Positions 36,546-47,839 of a stretch of 64,000 nucleotides of DNA are shown piece after piece; position 1 is the stretch's first letter, and every line of letters starts with the position of its first letter. Origin of the DNA: Fennellomyces sp. T-0311. Taxonomy: Eukaryota; Mucoromycota; Mucoromycetes; Mucorales; Lichtheimiaceae. Under the pieces are notes generated by a model that did no database searches, had not been told where the DNA came from, and saw nothing but the letters and a program-made list of their open reading frames with translations. Where the stretch lies: the NCBI GenBank assembly GCA_025266875.1, contig JALLLT010000004.1, positions 1,364,001 to 1,428,000 on the forward strand, written 5' to 3'. A program made the translations under genes and the position numbers.

Positions 36546-37707
36546 TTTAGGATCACATGTACTTACATACCTTAAATAATAGTACGTAACATTCTATACG
36601 TACATACAATTAACTGCCTTAGGTAATGCAGCGCATTTGGAAAAAGTATACACTTACATAGAAATCTTTACAAAATCCTTGAATCGTTGGCGTGTGCATA
36701 TCGTATGTCTGAGTTTCAGTAAATCATTTCTTTGCGCGAGTTTTTAAGTACCATACCCTGATTTTAAACACACCTTTATGCAAATTATGCCTCTATTGCA
36801 AGGTCTCGGTGGTGGCCGGGCCAGCAGTACCTGCCCATAAACAGTTGGCCCAGTGTTTGGGGACTGTAAGCATTCGACAAAGAATGCCGTTTGTCAGTAC
36901 CAATATCTTGATATACGCAGAAGCCGATGGCATACCGGCATTGTTGGAAGTTACGCAGCCAAAGAAGGAAAATATTGACGTGCTGAATTCAATTTCGCAT
37001 AGAACCTAACGACAGCACTTTTTGTTTGAGCTATACATCCTTTACTTTTTAACAGCGTCATTGGTATGAAGACCCTTCATTCTCTTTCTTTTATATAAGG
37101 TCAGCGGTAATGGAAGGTAATTAAATGGTAAAAGCTAGGATTGGATCCTTTTGTTATGCTGCTATAAGAGGTGCTCGCATATACTCAATTCACCAAAGCT
37201 TAGTTTGGCTATACCCCACCTTTATTATGAGCTTGATTACACCCAAGTAGCAATGGTTTTGGAAAGACTTGCTTTTCCCACTTGGTGTGGAATACATACT
37301 ATGGATATCTGTGCTCATGATCTCCAAGTCGCAACCTATGGTCACGATCACCTTTTCCATTATAAAAAAAATACATTTGGTATGAGATGACGTACACACG
37401 ATCCATCAGTCTCCTTTATTGATTCTTCTACATATATGTACATCGGCCCATCTAGACAATCTAAACACTGGAGAAAAGGATCCCTTCGTACGCATATGGA
37501 AGCTGTTCGTGTGTTACATAGTTATGGAAATTTCGATAGCACAGAACAAATTATTCTAATGCCTAATTGGTTAGTCGAGGACACTGGAAGTTCCTATATG
37601 AACATCTTATTGGTCAAGGTTTGGTTTAGAGATTTATCCCTGCCGATTTATAGATAAAACAAGTGCGAGTATTTACAACAAAATCAAATATGTCTCGGGT
37701 ATATTAT
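36546..37707. other. Intergenic region with possible relic of a third thioesterase copy
   Basis: The frame at 37436-37657 (YIGPSRQ, VRVLHSYGNFDS) weakly parallels YIGIDNQ and DKVLAMYENLDYS of the upstream paralogs. Other short frames (36809-37009, 37151-37390) are unrecognised. Confidence 0.3.
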
Positions 37708-39516
37708 TTAAAAGCAAATCCGTGCTCCGTTGAAGTATGCTTGCCCAATTGACTTGCAATGGAAAGTCAGGTATCCGTGCCCTAGTGCTTGCTTAATTAG
37801 TGAAGTTGGTCCATACGCTACTGTGCTTTTTCGTAAGGCACGCGCAATTGCGAGATCCTCCATATGTTGCTCGAGTGAGGCGACATCGTGTTCATCCAAA
37901 GGTCTGAGCTGCTCCATTTTTGCTAAAAACTGTAGTTGTTTCCATGTGTTTACTTGAATTGGGGCATCTTCCAGTGCGGATGATGCGTTGAAGTACCAAC
38001 GGTTTTTGAAAGGAGTGTTGACAGCAAGCAGAGTATGCGGCTCAAGAGTGTAAACATCGCCGGAGCCAGCGACGTCAAGTATATTCAGTTCTTGCAAAGG
38101 CATGTGGACCGTGACGTGGTTCTGGCGGTGGCATTGGTTGATCCATTTACTATGATGGATATGCAGCTCCTTCAAGCGGGGACACTGTAGCCCAAGACTC
38201 TCCAAGACGCTTGCGGTCAGTGCAACGTACTCCATGGACAAAACTCGTAAGGGGTGATTACGGATAGTGGAAGTATTTTTTGATGAGCCAATTGTCACTT
38301 GTCTCAACGTGAGTTTTTCCAGTCTAGGACAACTAGGCAGAATTTCATCGAGCGACAGTCGCCAATGGTCCCGGCTCGTGATAAACCCCGACGTCCTGCT
38401 GATCGTCAACTCGCGCAAGTTCCGACATTGCTTCAAGCCATTCATGGCACTTTGTGGGCATACCATCTTGATTTCCAACTGCTCCACGCGATTTTGAAAG
38501 CTTGCAAACAAATCTGCCAACCACTGCTGCTTTCGATCTCGGCTGTACGAAGAAGGCGCTTCGACGCCGCCAAGATGAATGCTCCGGCACTGCTGAAGAC
38601 CACCGAGCATGATACGATATAAGCTAGAATGTAAGCCCAAGTTCATCAGTTGGACGGATTCCAAGTCAGGATGAAAGCGGGAGAAAACACCACATGCTTG
38701 TATTCCAAGCTGATCTACTTGGTCCTCGAGATTGCGTTGTCGGTTGCCAGCTTCTAGACTTGATGACGCCACATCGTCAGTGCGCGTCCGACCTTCAAGT
38801 TTCAACTGCTGAACGCGAGGGTACTTGTACGTCAAGTAAATCAGCCACATGGCGCTGCTCCTTGCATCTGGCCATCGATACGCCAACCGAAGATCCCGAA
38901 TAGACCATGGCGTAGACCGAATCCAGTGGTTGTCGGTCGCCAATGCGTCACCCTCCAAGTCCAGCCGTGTGAGTGTTTCAGGTGCTTCGTCGTGCAACCG
39001 CTCCAGTTCATCTGTTGCTAGTTCCTTGAAATATCCATCCAATACCAGTGTTTGTAGACGTGGTGCACAACGGAGCATGGCAAAGATATCCAGCGAAGTT
39101 GGCTGACTGAATTTGAGCTTCAGGCAAGTAATCATATACGCCATATCCAGTGTTTGGGTGATCATCAACAAAGGGGGGTCGGTGTAACGCCAATCAAGGG
39201 ACTCGACCTGTCGCAGGTTTTTGGGAAGTGCGATGTGAGATAGTTGAAACTTCCGTACACAACGAGAAACAGGGAAGAAGATAGATGACGACGGCGGCTC
39301 GGATTCCAGTTTCATAAATCTGTCAAGCTTTTTTTGGTTATCGATGTCAACGGAGCGATACATTGTTGGACGGAATATCCGATACCACTGACGAGACACT
39401 TGACTGCAACTGTGGCAATCTCCCAGACAGAGTAGATCTGCTATAAGTAACATAATTTCGGCGGGAAGTGAATGTAGTGAAGTAGCCATCATCCTGTTGC
39501 TATGTGTTTTGAACAA
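37708..39516 (-). CDS. F-box / LRR-like protein
   Basis: Intronless, 602 residues. The F-box is near the N-terminus (LHSLPAEIMLLIADLLCLGDCHSCSQVSRQW, about 15-45) with the LP pair that contacts Skp1. A long stretch of leucine-rich-repeat-like units follows (LESVQLMNLGL, LEKLTLRQV, LKELHIHHSKW). Such proteins are substrate receptors of SCF ubiquitin ligases; the substrate is unknown. Several Met codons lie at the start (residues 1, 9, 10), so the N-terminus may begin at residue 9 or 10. It is unrelated in layout to the TPR-bearing trio at 52-59 kb. Confidence 0.8.
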   Translation of the reverse strand: MFKTHSNRMMATSLHSLPAEIMLLIADLLCLGDCHSCSQVSRQWYRIFRPTMYRSVDIDNQKKLDRFMKLESEPPSSSIFFPVSRCVRKFQLSHIALPKNLRQVESLDWRYTDPPLLMITQTLDMAYMITCLKLKFSQPTSLDIFAMLRCAPRLQTLVLDGYFKELATDELERLHDEAPETLTRLDLEGDALATDNHWIRSTPWSIRDLRLAYRWPDARSSAMWLIYLTYKYPRVQQLKLEGRTRTDDVASSSLEAGNRQRNLEDQVDQLGIQACGVFSRFHPDLESVQLMNLGLHSSLYRIMLGGLQQCRSIHLGGVEAPSSYSRDRKQQWLADLFASFQNRVEQLEIKMVCPQSAMNGLKQCRNLRELTISRTSGFITSRDHWRLSLDEILPSCPRLEKLTLRQVTIGSSKNTSTIRNHPLRVLSMEYVALTASVLESLGLQCPRLKELHIHHSKWINQCHRQNHVTVHMPLQELNILDVAGSGDVYTLEPHTLLAVNTPFKNRWYFNASSALEDAPIQVNTWKQLQFLAKMEQLRPLDEHDVASLEQHMEDLAIARALRKSTVAYGPTSLIKQALGHGYLTFHCKSIGQAYFNGARICF

Positions 39517-41820
39517 TTGCTTAGCATAAAGTCATAAATTTCAAGCATTCTCCGAGACTCACCTTTGGAAAATGAAAAGAGAGTGAAAAGAAGAGTTGCA
39601 GCTTTAGTTGCTAAAAGCGACGCCTATATGTATGTCTCCTGCAGCTTCTGAAGATCTCATTGTGTAACCATGAGCGCATGAAATCATGGAGAAGCAAGCG
39701 TAAATTTCCGGGATGTCAAAATGAGCAAACTTTGCGCTGAACCTTTTACTGTCGTTCTTCCAGTCCAAGCATCACATGAATACGACAAACACGTTTTTTT
39801 TTGCGTCATAAGGACAGACTGGTGGTGCTGTCTTTATGCGGAGCACTCGTTCCGAAAAATTGTCTCACAAACCAAAACGAAAGCAATCGCTTAAGCTTAC
39901 AATCAGTTTCAGAAAATTGTACGGAGGATGTCGTTAATAAGTGTGAATGTGAAGAGTTGTGCCATGCAGCGTGGGGACTTGAAAAAAGAATGGCGTGTGT
40001 ATATCTTTTTTGGTATATTTGCACGAAGGATTCATATGCATAAGCGGGTGAGAGCGGACCAAGCAAGAAGTGGGGGATAAGAACGGTCCACAATATGGTT
40101 GCGCATGATGTTATCTAGAATGACTAAAGAGGCAATTATCAATGGTATCCAATCATTATCAGAGATCCACGTTACACACATCTGGATACTGTAACCATGC
40201 GACGCCAACCGCGGAAGCCGATCCCATTATTGATGATCGTGCTTGATCATCACTGGCATTTACTTGTTATTCAGAACCTTTTGATTGATTATTTAGCCAG
40301 AACGCGCTTATATACTGAGCTAAATGTGGGCGGTACCGATGGTTTACGCTTTACACTGGACTTACAACTTTGTCCTTTCCAAGGTCATTTCCGAAAGTTA
40401 GTCTATGATCTTGTGATTTATTATTTTTTTTTTAAAAAATGTAACGCACAAAGCATTCCATAGCATAATATACTAAACATAATATGGTGGCTGTTTATTG
40501 AAGAATTTACGCTACATATATGCTTAATCAGCTCATAAGAGGTAAATACGGTGGATCTGGCATATATTTTGACGCAAATTGTAAGAATATATGTATACCA
40601 TCTTTAGAATAAGCCAGGGTTTGTCGTGAGCTTATACTTGTGTACGTACAAGTTCTGAACATATTCATGATAAATAGATAACCAATTACGCAAACACGCC
40701 CGTAACACGAATGGGTGCGCGACTACAAGTAATAATATATGAGTTTGATTAGTACTGCTCTTCTTTCACCATTCCACACGGTGACTTGACAGATTTACGG
40801 GCCTTTTGTCTCAAGTATTTGAAGGTAAAAGATAATCTACATTACGCATCTATAACGCGTATATTGAAACTAATTTTATATCTATTGTTGGGTTATCAGA
40901 TTCTATGTGCTGTTCTTGTGGCAACTACTCTTCGACTAACCCGCAGAACGCCATTGCGGTGTAATATGATATCTTATGTCCGATTAAATATCAATGAAAG
41001 CATCTACCATAAGGTAAGATCTATCTATGTGTATCTAGAGAACATCGTCGCCAGGCGTGTGTGATTCTTTATTACAATCTTATGTATGCTTACATAAAAG
41101 CACAAGTATCCTTCCCATCCGCCTCGTTGAGCAACTTGGATTGGCCTACCTACGCACCTTGCGAACATGACCTATGTCGCTGCTTCAAACTAGCTGGTCG
41201 ACTGCCCGGTACATGGAAGCACACCGATATTTGCAACGACCGATACCTCACTTACTCTTTCGTTTCACAAGTCAAGATTATCTTTATTGCGGTTATTATT
41301 TTGGAATTATTCAAACCTCCCCTCATAGATACCACTACTTCTCTTGATTGCGGTGCGATATACGTACGTTGGGATATATAAATACAGATATATATGAGCA
41401 TACCGTACCTGAGTACTTACCTGAAATTTAAAAGAAAGGCAGATCTGTGTACCTAATAAGTGCAGAAATTGCAATACACATTTCGTTCATATCTCCGGCA
41501 ATCTACAGAAGCAATCTCTTATTTGAGTGATTATTGCACTACACATCACAAGTATCCAAACGTTTCCCTTGATACATGAAATATGTTCGTACATACGTAT
41601 ACTTTTCCGTCGTATCATGGACCACAGATCCAGTGTGTCTACCTGAAGGCGCGAAACTAAGTAGCAGAGATATTACTACGTTTTTTAGACTAGCAGCTGC
41701 ATAACCAAGTTATTTTTTCTGTGAGCTATAGCATATCAACTGACAGAGATTGTCATCGCCAAGTGTAACATAAAAGACGGTGCAGGAAGCTTTGCAAATG
41801 TTATTATATCAGTAATATAT
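39517..41820. other. Gene-poor AT-rich region
   Basis: 2.3 kb with short frames on both strands (for example 40197-40463, 40786-41064 and 41061-41381), none with domain resemblance or splice support. Confidence 0.55.
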
Positions 41821-42593
41821 TTATTTAAGATTTGGAGGCTCGTAATCACATTGACTTTCAGGTGCTGTACTATTGAATTCTGGGTGTGCGATGAGATGAC
41901 AATGTATCGATCCTATGATCGGATAGCGCGACAGATCTACTTTGTAAAGCACCGCATTATAAAACTGAGGAACGAGAAAGAAGTCGGCTATTGTGACATC
42001 GTCTCCAACACAATATCTCCCAGGAAAATCATTCTCCTTTGTTTCTCGTAGTTTGGCTTCCAGTGCATCAAATCCTCGGGTGATGTATCTGCGAGCAAAC
42101 CCCTCAAGCTCTCCCCTGTCTTCTCCAACAATCTGCTCCACGAAACTTGAATTTTGGATTGGATGAATATCACATGCAATTTCGTTGCAAATCTCGCGTA
42201 TGAGTGCTCGTTGTATAGGATCATCAGGTAGGCACGGCCGATTGGGATACACCTCCTCAATGTATTCCAGGATCGCAAGACTTTGAGAAAGCACTCTGCC
42301 ATCCGATGTGACAAATACTGGTATCCTCCTACTCGGATTGAGTTTTATATAATCTTCTTTTCGCTAGGATATAAGGTAAGTGGGAAATCGCTTAAATTTT
42401 TTGCACACTTACATGTTCATATTTAGATGGATTAACGACGCGAGATTCGTACTCAATACCTTTCCACGCAAGTATGCATCGCACGCGCCATGCGGCAGAA
42501 GATAAAGCGCAGCCGTAAAGTATAGGTTTTTGCTATAAAAATTGTTAATTAAAGCTAAAAGCATCCAGTTCAACAACTTACATAATTATCCAT
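41821..42593 (-). CDS. Maleylacetoacetate isomerase (zeta-class glutathione transferase)
   Basis: Three exons: 42593-42582 (12 nt), 42532-42413 and 42363-41821, giving 224 residues. The N-terminal thioredoxin-fold part has LSSAAWRVRCILAWKGIEYE; the family motif is SSCxWRVR, so Cys is Ala (A17) here while both Ser are kept. RRIPVFVTSDGRVLSQSLAILEYIEE gives the glutathione-binding loop. The C-terminal helical part includes CNEIACDIHPIQNS and YCVGDDVTIADFFLVPQFYNA. It isomerises maleylacetoacetate to fumarylacetoacetate in tyrosine/phenylalanine degradation using glutathione. No neighbouring homogentisate or fumarylacetoacetate gene is seen. An RFX-like X-box lies 207 bp upstream. Confidence 0.9.
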
Positions 42594-43583
42594 AAAGAAA
42601 GCGAAAGAGAGTTTAAACTTGTGATGAAACGTGCGTGAGAGTAAATATAAGTACTTTTTCGCGCATGACTACTTTTAGGCGCAGCAGAGCATATTGTGAA
42701 AAAGCGTTTGGGATTTTGCTATGGTCTACATATATAATATACGTCATATGATGTGTTGTGTCGCGATGTTACGCGTTTCATATTTATGCTGCGAGGTTCG
42801 TTACCATGGCAACGGTGTAACCATGGTACCTTGTGTAACGTTTATGAAGAAGTCAAAAGTGACAAGAGTTTTTGCTTTACAAAAATAGGTTCTGGAATTC
42901 ATCGTAGCAGATCTGCCAGTTTAACATCATATTCGTGGCTTGCCAAAGCGCAGTATATCAATAATAATTCTTCTGAACTTTGTACAGAAATAGTCAAGTG
43001 TGCTTATCGAAGTCATGCATAAGCGCGCGTCAAAGGCAAGGTGATCAATCGGTGGCCGTTAGTAAATTCATTTTGCATAGGGCGCCAACCGTGTACTTAA
43101 TTTCGCGCACGCGGATCCTCGGTGTTGGTAAGTAACAACGGTGGTGGATATGCCCGTATCCAATGTACACTTTAGCTATATCTCTTTCCTTATCTACAGT
43201 ATCGTAATCGATTGATATATTTAGCGACCTCGATAAATGCCCCGCGACTTCCATACATACAGAAAAAATTCTGCAGAGGCAACGGCCTCTGTCACTCGCA
43301 GTAACCTCATAGCCGTAAGCCCAGCGAGTCAATGTGAAACAGATCTAAAATTCTGGTGCAGACATCAAAGTAGTAGGGTATAACTGGTTTGTTTGAAAAA
43401 TTAAGAAACAGCCTCCTCAAGAGTATATACATCCAGGTATATCGATGGTAACTGAGATATGAATCAAGATCGGGGTTTCGGAACCATTTTTGTGAAAAAG
43501 CATCTTGATGGTCCCCACGACAAGGCACAACGGACTTTATTCGGACGTTTCCATAGTCCATCTTACTGCTGTACCTTAAAGTG
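42594..43583. other. Intergenic region between divergent metabolic genes
   Basis: About 1 kb containing the X-box-like dyads at 42800-42830. Minus-strand frames at 43045-43332 and 43307-43561 have no recognisable features. Confidence 0.5.
42800..42830. promoter_or_regulatory. Tandem X-box-like (RFX) dyads
   Basis: GTTACCATGGCAAC (42800-42813) matches the RFX/Crt1 X-box consensus (GTTNCCATGGNAAC). A related GTAACCATGGTACC (42817-42830) follows three bases later. The pair lies 207 bp upstream of the maleylacetoacetate isomerase start codon. Regulation is inferred from the motif only. Confidence 0.45.
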
Positions 43584-44992
43584 ATGCGTCTAGCCGCTAT
43601 ACGACTATACTACCCAAGTTGCAATAGCAAATTTGCCAGTCCGCGAACATTCGGGTCGCATAACATAGTCCCGAGCCTTCGGGCTTATCGGAGAGCACCG
43701 GCTGTACAATATTCCAGTTTCTACGGCAACAGTAGTGCAACCCCTCTATCAACCACTCGTTTCTACAGCACGGAATCGATGGCACCCGTTCGAGTTCTCA
43801 CAGGTATGTGCCACTTGTCTTTCTCCTTTACAACATCGAGAGTAAAATTTTTAACGTAATTGATTAATAGTTGGCACTGGCGCCATTGGGGCCATTTATT
43901 CGTGGCGCTTATCAAAGAATTGCCATGTCACCACCGTCTGCCGTTCCAACTACGACGCTGTACGCGAGAATGGTCTGCAGATCGATTCCAAAAAGTTTGG
44001 TGTCGAGACATTCAAGCCAAATGAAGGTATGATCGAGGAGATCGAGCTGTCATTATTCATTACTAATCCATAAAAAGTTGTCAAGGCTGTGCCTGAAGAG
44101 CCATTTGACTATGTGCTTGTCACACTAAAAGCGCTTCCCGACGTTTATGACGTGGCCGAGATCATTGCACCGGCTGTATCGAAGAAAACCACCATCGTCT
44201 TGATCCAAAATGGATTGGGTGTTGAAGAGCCAATTGTCGAGCGTTTCCCGGATAACCCAATCGTTTCGATCGTGGCGTACATTGGTACATCGCAGACAGC
44301 ACCGGGCCAAATTAAAATGGTTGGAGATGAGTCTCTAGTCGTTGGGAATTACAAGCCTTCACCGATTGACTCGGATACCCAAATCGACGCTTTTGTAGAC
44401 CTTCTGCGAAAGGGTGGCTGTACAGTAAACCGTGTAAATGATGTTGAGCAAGTTCGCTGGCAGAAACTGTTCTGGAATGGTGCCTTTTCACCTGTCTGCA
44501 CTGTTGCTCGCATGAATACTACCGAGATTTTGGCGAATCCCGAGGCAATGGGAACTGTCAAGAAGCTTATGTGTGAGCTGATCGAGTCGGCTAATGCCAT
44601 GGGCTACTCGTTCGATGTCGAAGAGCAAATGGAAACGATGCTGGAGCGGACGCGTGCTACGGCAATGGACTATAAGGTAAAAAAAATAATTCGACGCAAT
44701 TCCGAACGCACCAATGACTAATATACAACCAATAGCCATCGATGTAAGTCTGGAGTGATTCCGGTCTTCGCCGCTTTTGATGACACTGTTGACACCGGAT
44801 TTCAATAGGCTTCTCGACCTGGAAAGAGGTCAGCCAATGGAGATTAGTGTGATTCTTGGCACTCCTCTACGTCGTGCAAAAGCTAAGGGCATGAGCGTAC
44901 CAAATCTGGAAATGATGCATGACCTACTAATGGCAATTCAAAGCAGCATCAAGAAATCGCCTGGTCGGTTTCGTACGGTTAATAGCGACTGA
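43584..44992 (+). CDS. 2-dehydropantoate 2-reductase (ketopantoate reductase)
   Basis: Five exons: 43584-43803, 43871-44026, 44078-44676, 44736-44743 (8 nt) and 44809-44992, giving 388 residues. A basic, Ser-rich N-terminus of about 70 residues is like a mitochondrial targeting signal (inferred). The Rossmann motif VGTGAIGAIYSWRL follows, then VTLKALPD with the family Lys, and QKLFWNGAFSPVCTV. The 8-nt exon joins DYK to PS and M, giving DYKPSMLLDLERGQPMEIS, where the family Glu lies. The enzyme reduces ketopantoate to pantoate with NADPH in pantothenate/CoA synthesis. The microexon is required to keep phase; without it the frame breaks. An alternative GTG at 43581 is ignored. Confidence 0.9.
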
Positions 44993-47839
44993 GCTTCCGA
45001 TAGAACATTAGATTAGATTTCAAGTTAGCGAAATCCAAAATAATATAGAAATGTCACCAATGTATGTAATAGTATGCGCTAGAACCGGATTGTGCAAAAT
45101 AGTATATACGAATCCTGGCCTTTGCTCCCTCGGAAGATCCTTTTTATGCAATTTAATGCTTATGTATTAGCTTTCCGCTACTACAAAGATCGTAGGCAGC
45201 ATGGCATTAAAGTTACGTACGCTTGGTATTGGCCCTTTTGGTAATTTTTTGGGGTTTAGTAGGGCCATTTTCTCACAGCTGAACACAATCGTCATTTCTT
45301 GATAAAAAAATAGTTACGTAATGTGTATATGCAAAGCAAAATTTCAGGTTCATTTCGCAAATGATGTTATATTTTATAGCGCGCATTCACCATAACCCAA
45401 GCTTGTGTTGCTACCACAAGATATTCAAAAAGACGTGTACTACATTTGGCGTGGAAGAAATAAGCCACTCCAACAAGTAAACTCTAAGGCTTTTTTAGAC
45501 GCATGTTACCCGTAGTAACGGTTCTATTTAATTTCCGTAAGAGGATTTGTGCCATTTGAGTTGAGTCGGTAAATGTTATGGACTTCCGAGAAAATTTGTG
45601 TTATATATGTCGTATCCACGACATACACCATCGTCTATGGTTACATGCTTTTCCTTAGTCCTTGATTATATCCAATGTCATTACGACATCAACAACCGTA
45701 CAGTTATCGATTGCCCTATTTGCTCCTACGTGCAACCTTGATCCGGTTTTACCGATCATGTAAAGCAACTCGGTTAACTTGGTCTCAGATCTTCGGTGTC
45801 TTCGACAATATGGCAAGATCATATGAGACTCAATGATAACATGGAACTTTGGGACTATCACACATAGCATTCGTCTTCTCCGTCCTTACTCATCATCAAT
45901 GTAAATAGAGAGTTATTTTCACAATAAAACGTCATGCATATTTTGGTCCCGCCATTCGAAAGCCTTTCCTCGTTAAGCGATACCACCCTGTTACCACCTT
46001 GAATCCGCAAATCAAAATGGCCATGGGATTTTCGGTTACGCAAAGAGTACACGTACTTGGAATATGTAAGATCTAAAGCTAATAAACTGACCCTAGTCTA
46101 CCGGTTCTATTCTTCTAGGTATTTCTAGCGGTGTCCTGTTTGTATAATTACTTTGGTGGTGACATCTTTCTTGCCGCTATATGTCCAGGAACTCCCTAAA
46201 TTGACCAAGTGTACTTGCCCGCGGTCCCATCATTTTACGTGCTCCTTCAGTCAAATAGATCATGCAATATGTCTGGATACACGAACAAAATCTTTTACAT
46301 CATTGGCGAATGGCGTTGCATATTGTAATGGAAAATTTTTTGTCCACTCATGCTGACACCTCAACATGCCCCACAGTATACTGGATCATTATATGGTTAT
46401 CCTGCAGTTGGCCTAATTTGAACAACCCTTTTCTTCTATGTTCGATGGTATTCGGTGAAGGATAAGATGAAACAAGAACATCATAAAGAATACCTTCCAC
46501 CAGCATCAGAAAACAACGAGTAATTCAATTTTGTTGATAAAGGAAACGTTTACTTTATCTATAGACCATGTAATAGATCGCCCTGTTATTTTCGGCTTCG
46601 GACAAATTTTATAGATATTAAATATATATTTACATGTAGTTTGTTTTGTTAAATAATGGAGGATGTGTTTAATATATGTATAATTTTATATGCGATACCA
46701 TGTAAGTTATATTACGCAATTCTGTAACACTAGGTTACTCTTGTCTGGCGGAGCTCCAAGCACTCACTTATCTTGAAGTACCCTGTATAAGTGCATGCTC
46801 GGCGAATAGATACAAATCAAAATTTTCAATAGCATCAAATGGAATTGGTCTACGGCTTTGCTTATCTCGTTCTCCTCGTGCAGTGTCAAGTAATATGTAT
46901 GAGCTTGCTACACTATAACAGCCCCAGATTATAACTGCGGACCTAAGGCAATGATGGGTACAAAAAGAGTATTTCTTGGGACTTTGGTGCGTGGCTGGTG
47001 CGTCGCTAGTAATTCCCATACAAGGATCTCTTTTATCAGCACACTCGTCGAAAGAGCCGATAAAGATTACGGTTCACCAGAATATGGATTGTTGCTCCGG
47101 TGTTATCTTCTTTAATTTGAGGGCTTCGTAAATCTGAGGAGGGCTTAAATTGGCTACCGAAAGTTTTAAAAGCATACATATCACCCGTCATGTGTAGGAT
47201 CCAGATTTGATCAATGGTATTTCAATCAAAACTATAAGGCTGACCGCAATCTCTACACAATGCAGCCTCATACGCATCAACTTCGCCCACTCAGTTGAGA
47301 TCTCTATGTGTTAAATAAGTCAGCGCAATGTATCATAAATCAGGCAACGCCGTTATTGTTCCAAATTAACCAATGAAAATGCTCACAACAGTATTCTTTT
47401 TGGTTCAATTAAATCAGTTTGCGCATGAGGTCGCTGTTCGCTTTATGTTTATAGCCAAAGCTTTCTCGCTAACATTTTCAGAGACGATGCATTATCAATT
47501 GCACTTATAAGAAATCCCGAATATCGGAGTATCGATCGACGACTATATAACGGAGATTCTTTAGTAACACATGTCATTTGGGCCCCCACATCATGACTTG
47601 GGGAAGATTTGATCAATTCTTCCTTTTTGGAAGAGGTAGAAAAAGGTGAGCACCGGAGGTGCTCTGTTTTCTGTATATATAATGGGCAACTTTTATGTAG
47701 TACCTTCTTGTTTGAGATAATGGAAGATACCATCCATTATTGTTGGGGTCGCCCCTGTCGAAACATCCTGGGAAATAAAAACCCATATATGTGTTATACA
47801 AAGAGCGAAAGATAACCATGAAAAACTATGTAGCTATTG
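44993..47839. other. Gene-poor AT-rich region
   Basis: 2.8 kb; only short frames, mostly on the minus strand (for example 45655-45870, 46768-47019 and 47449-47733), without recognisable domains. Confidence 0.5.

Noticed and set aside
43045..43561. Two overlapping minus-strand frames as a possible gene divergent from ketopantoate reductase
   Set aside because: Neither has recognisable features and no plausible splice junction links them.
44993..47839. Possible mating-type (sex) locus in the gene-poor region
   Set aside because: No HMG-box, triose-phosphate transporter or RNA-helicase sequence is visible.
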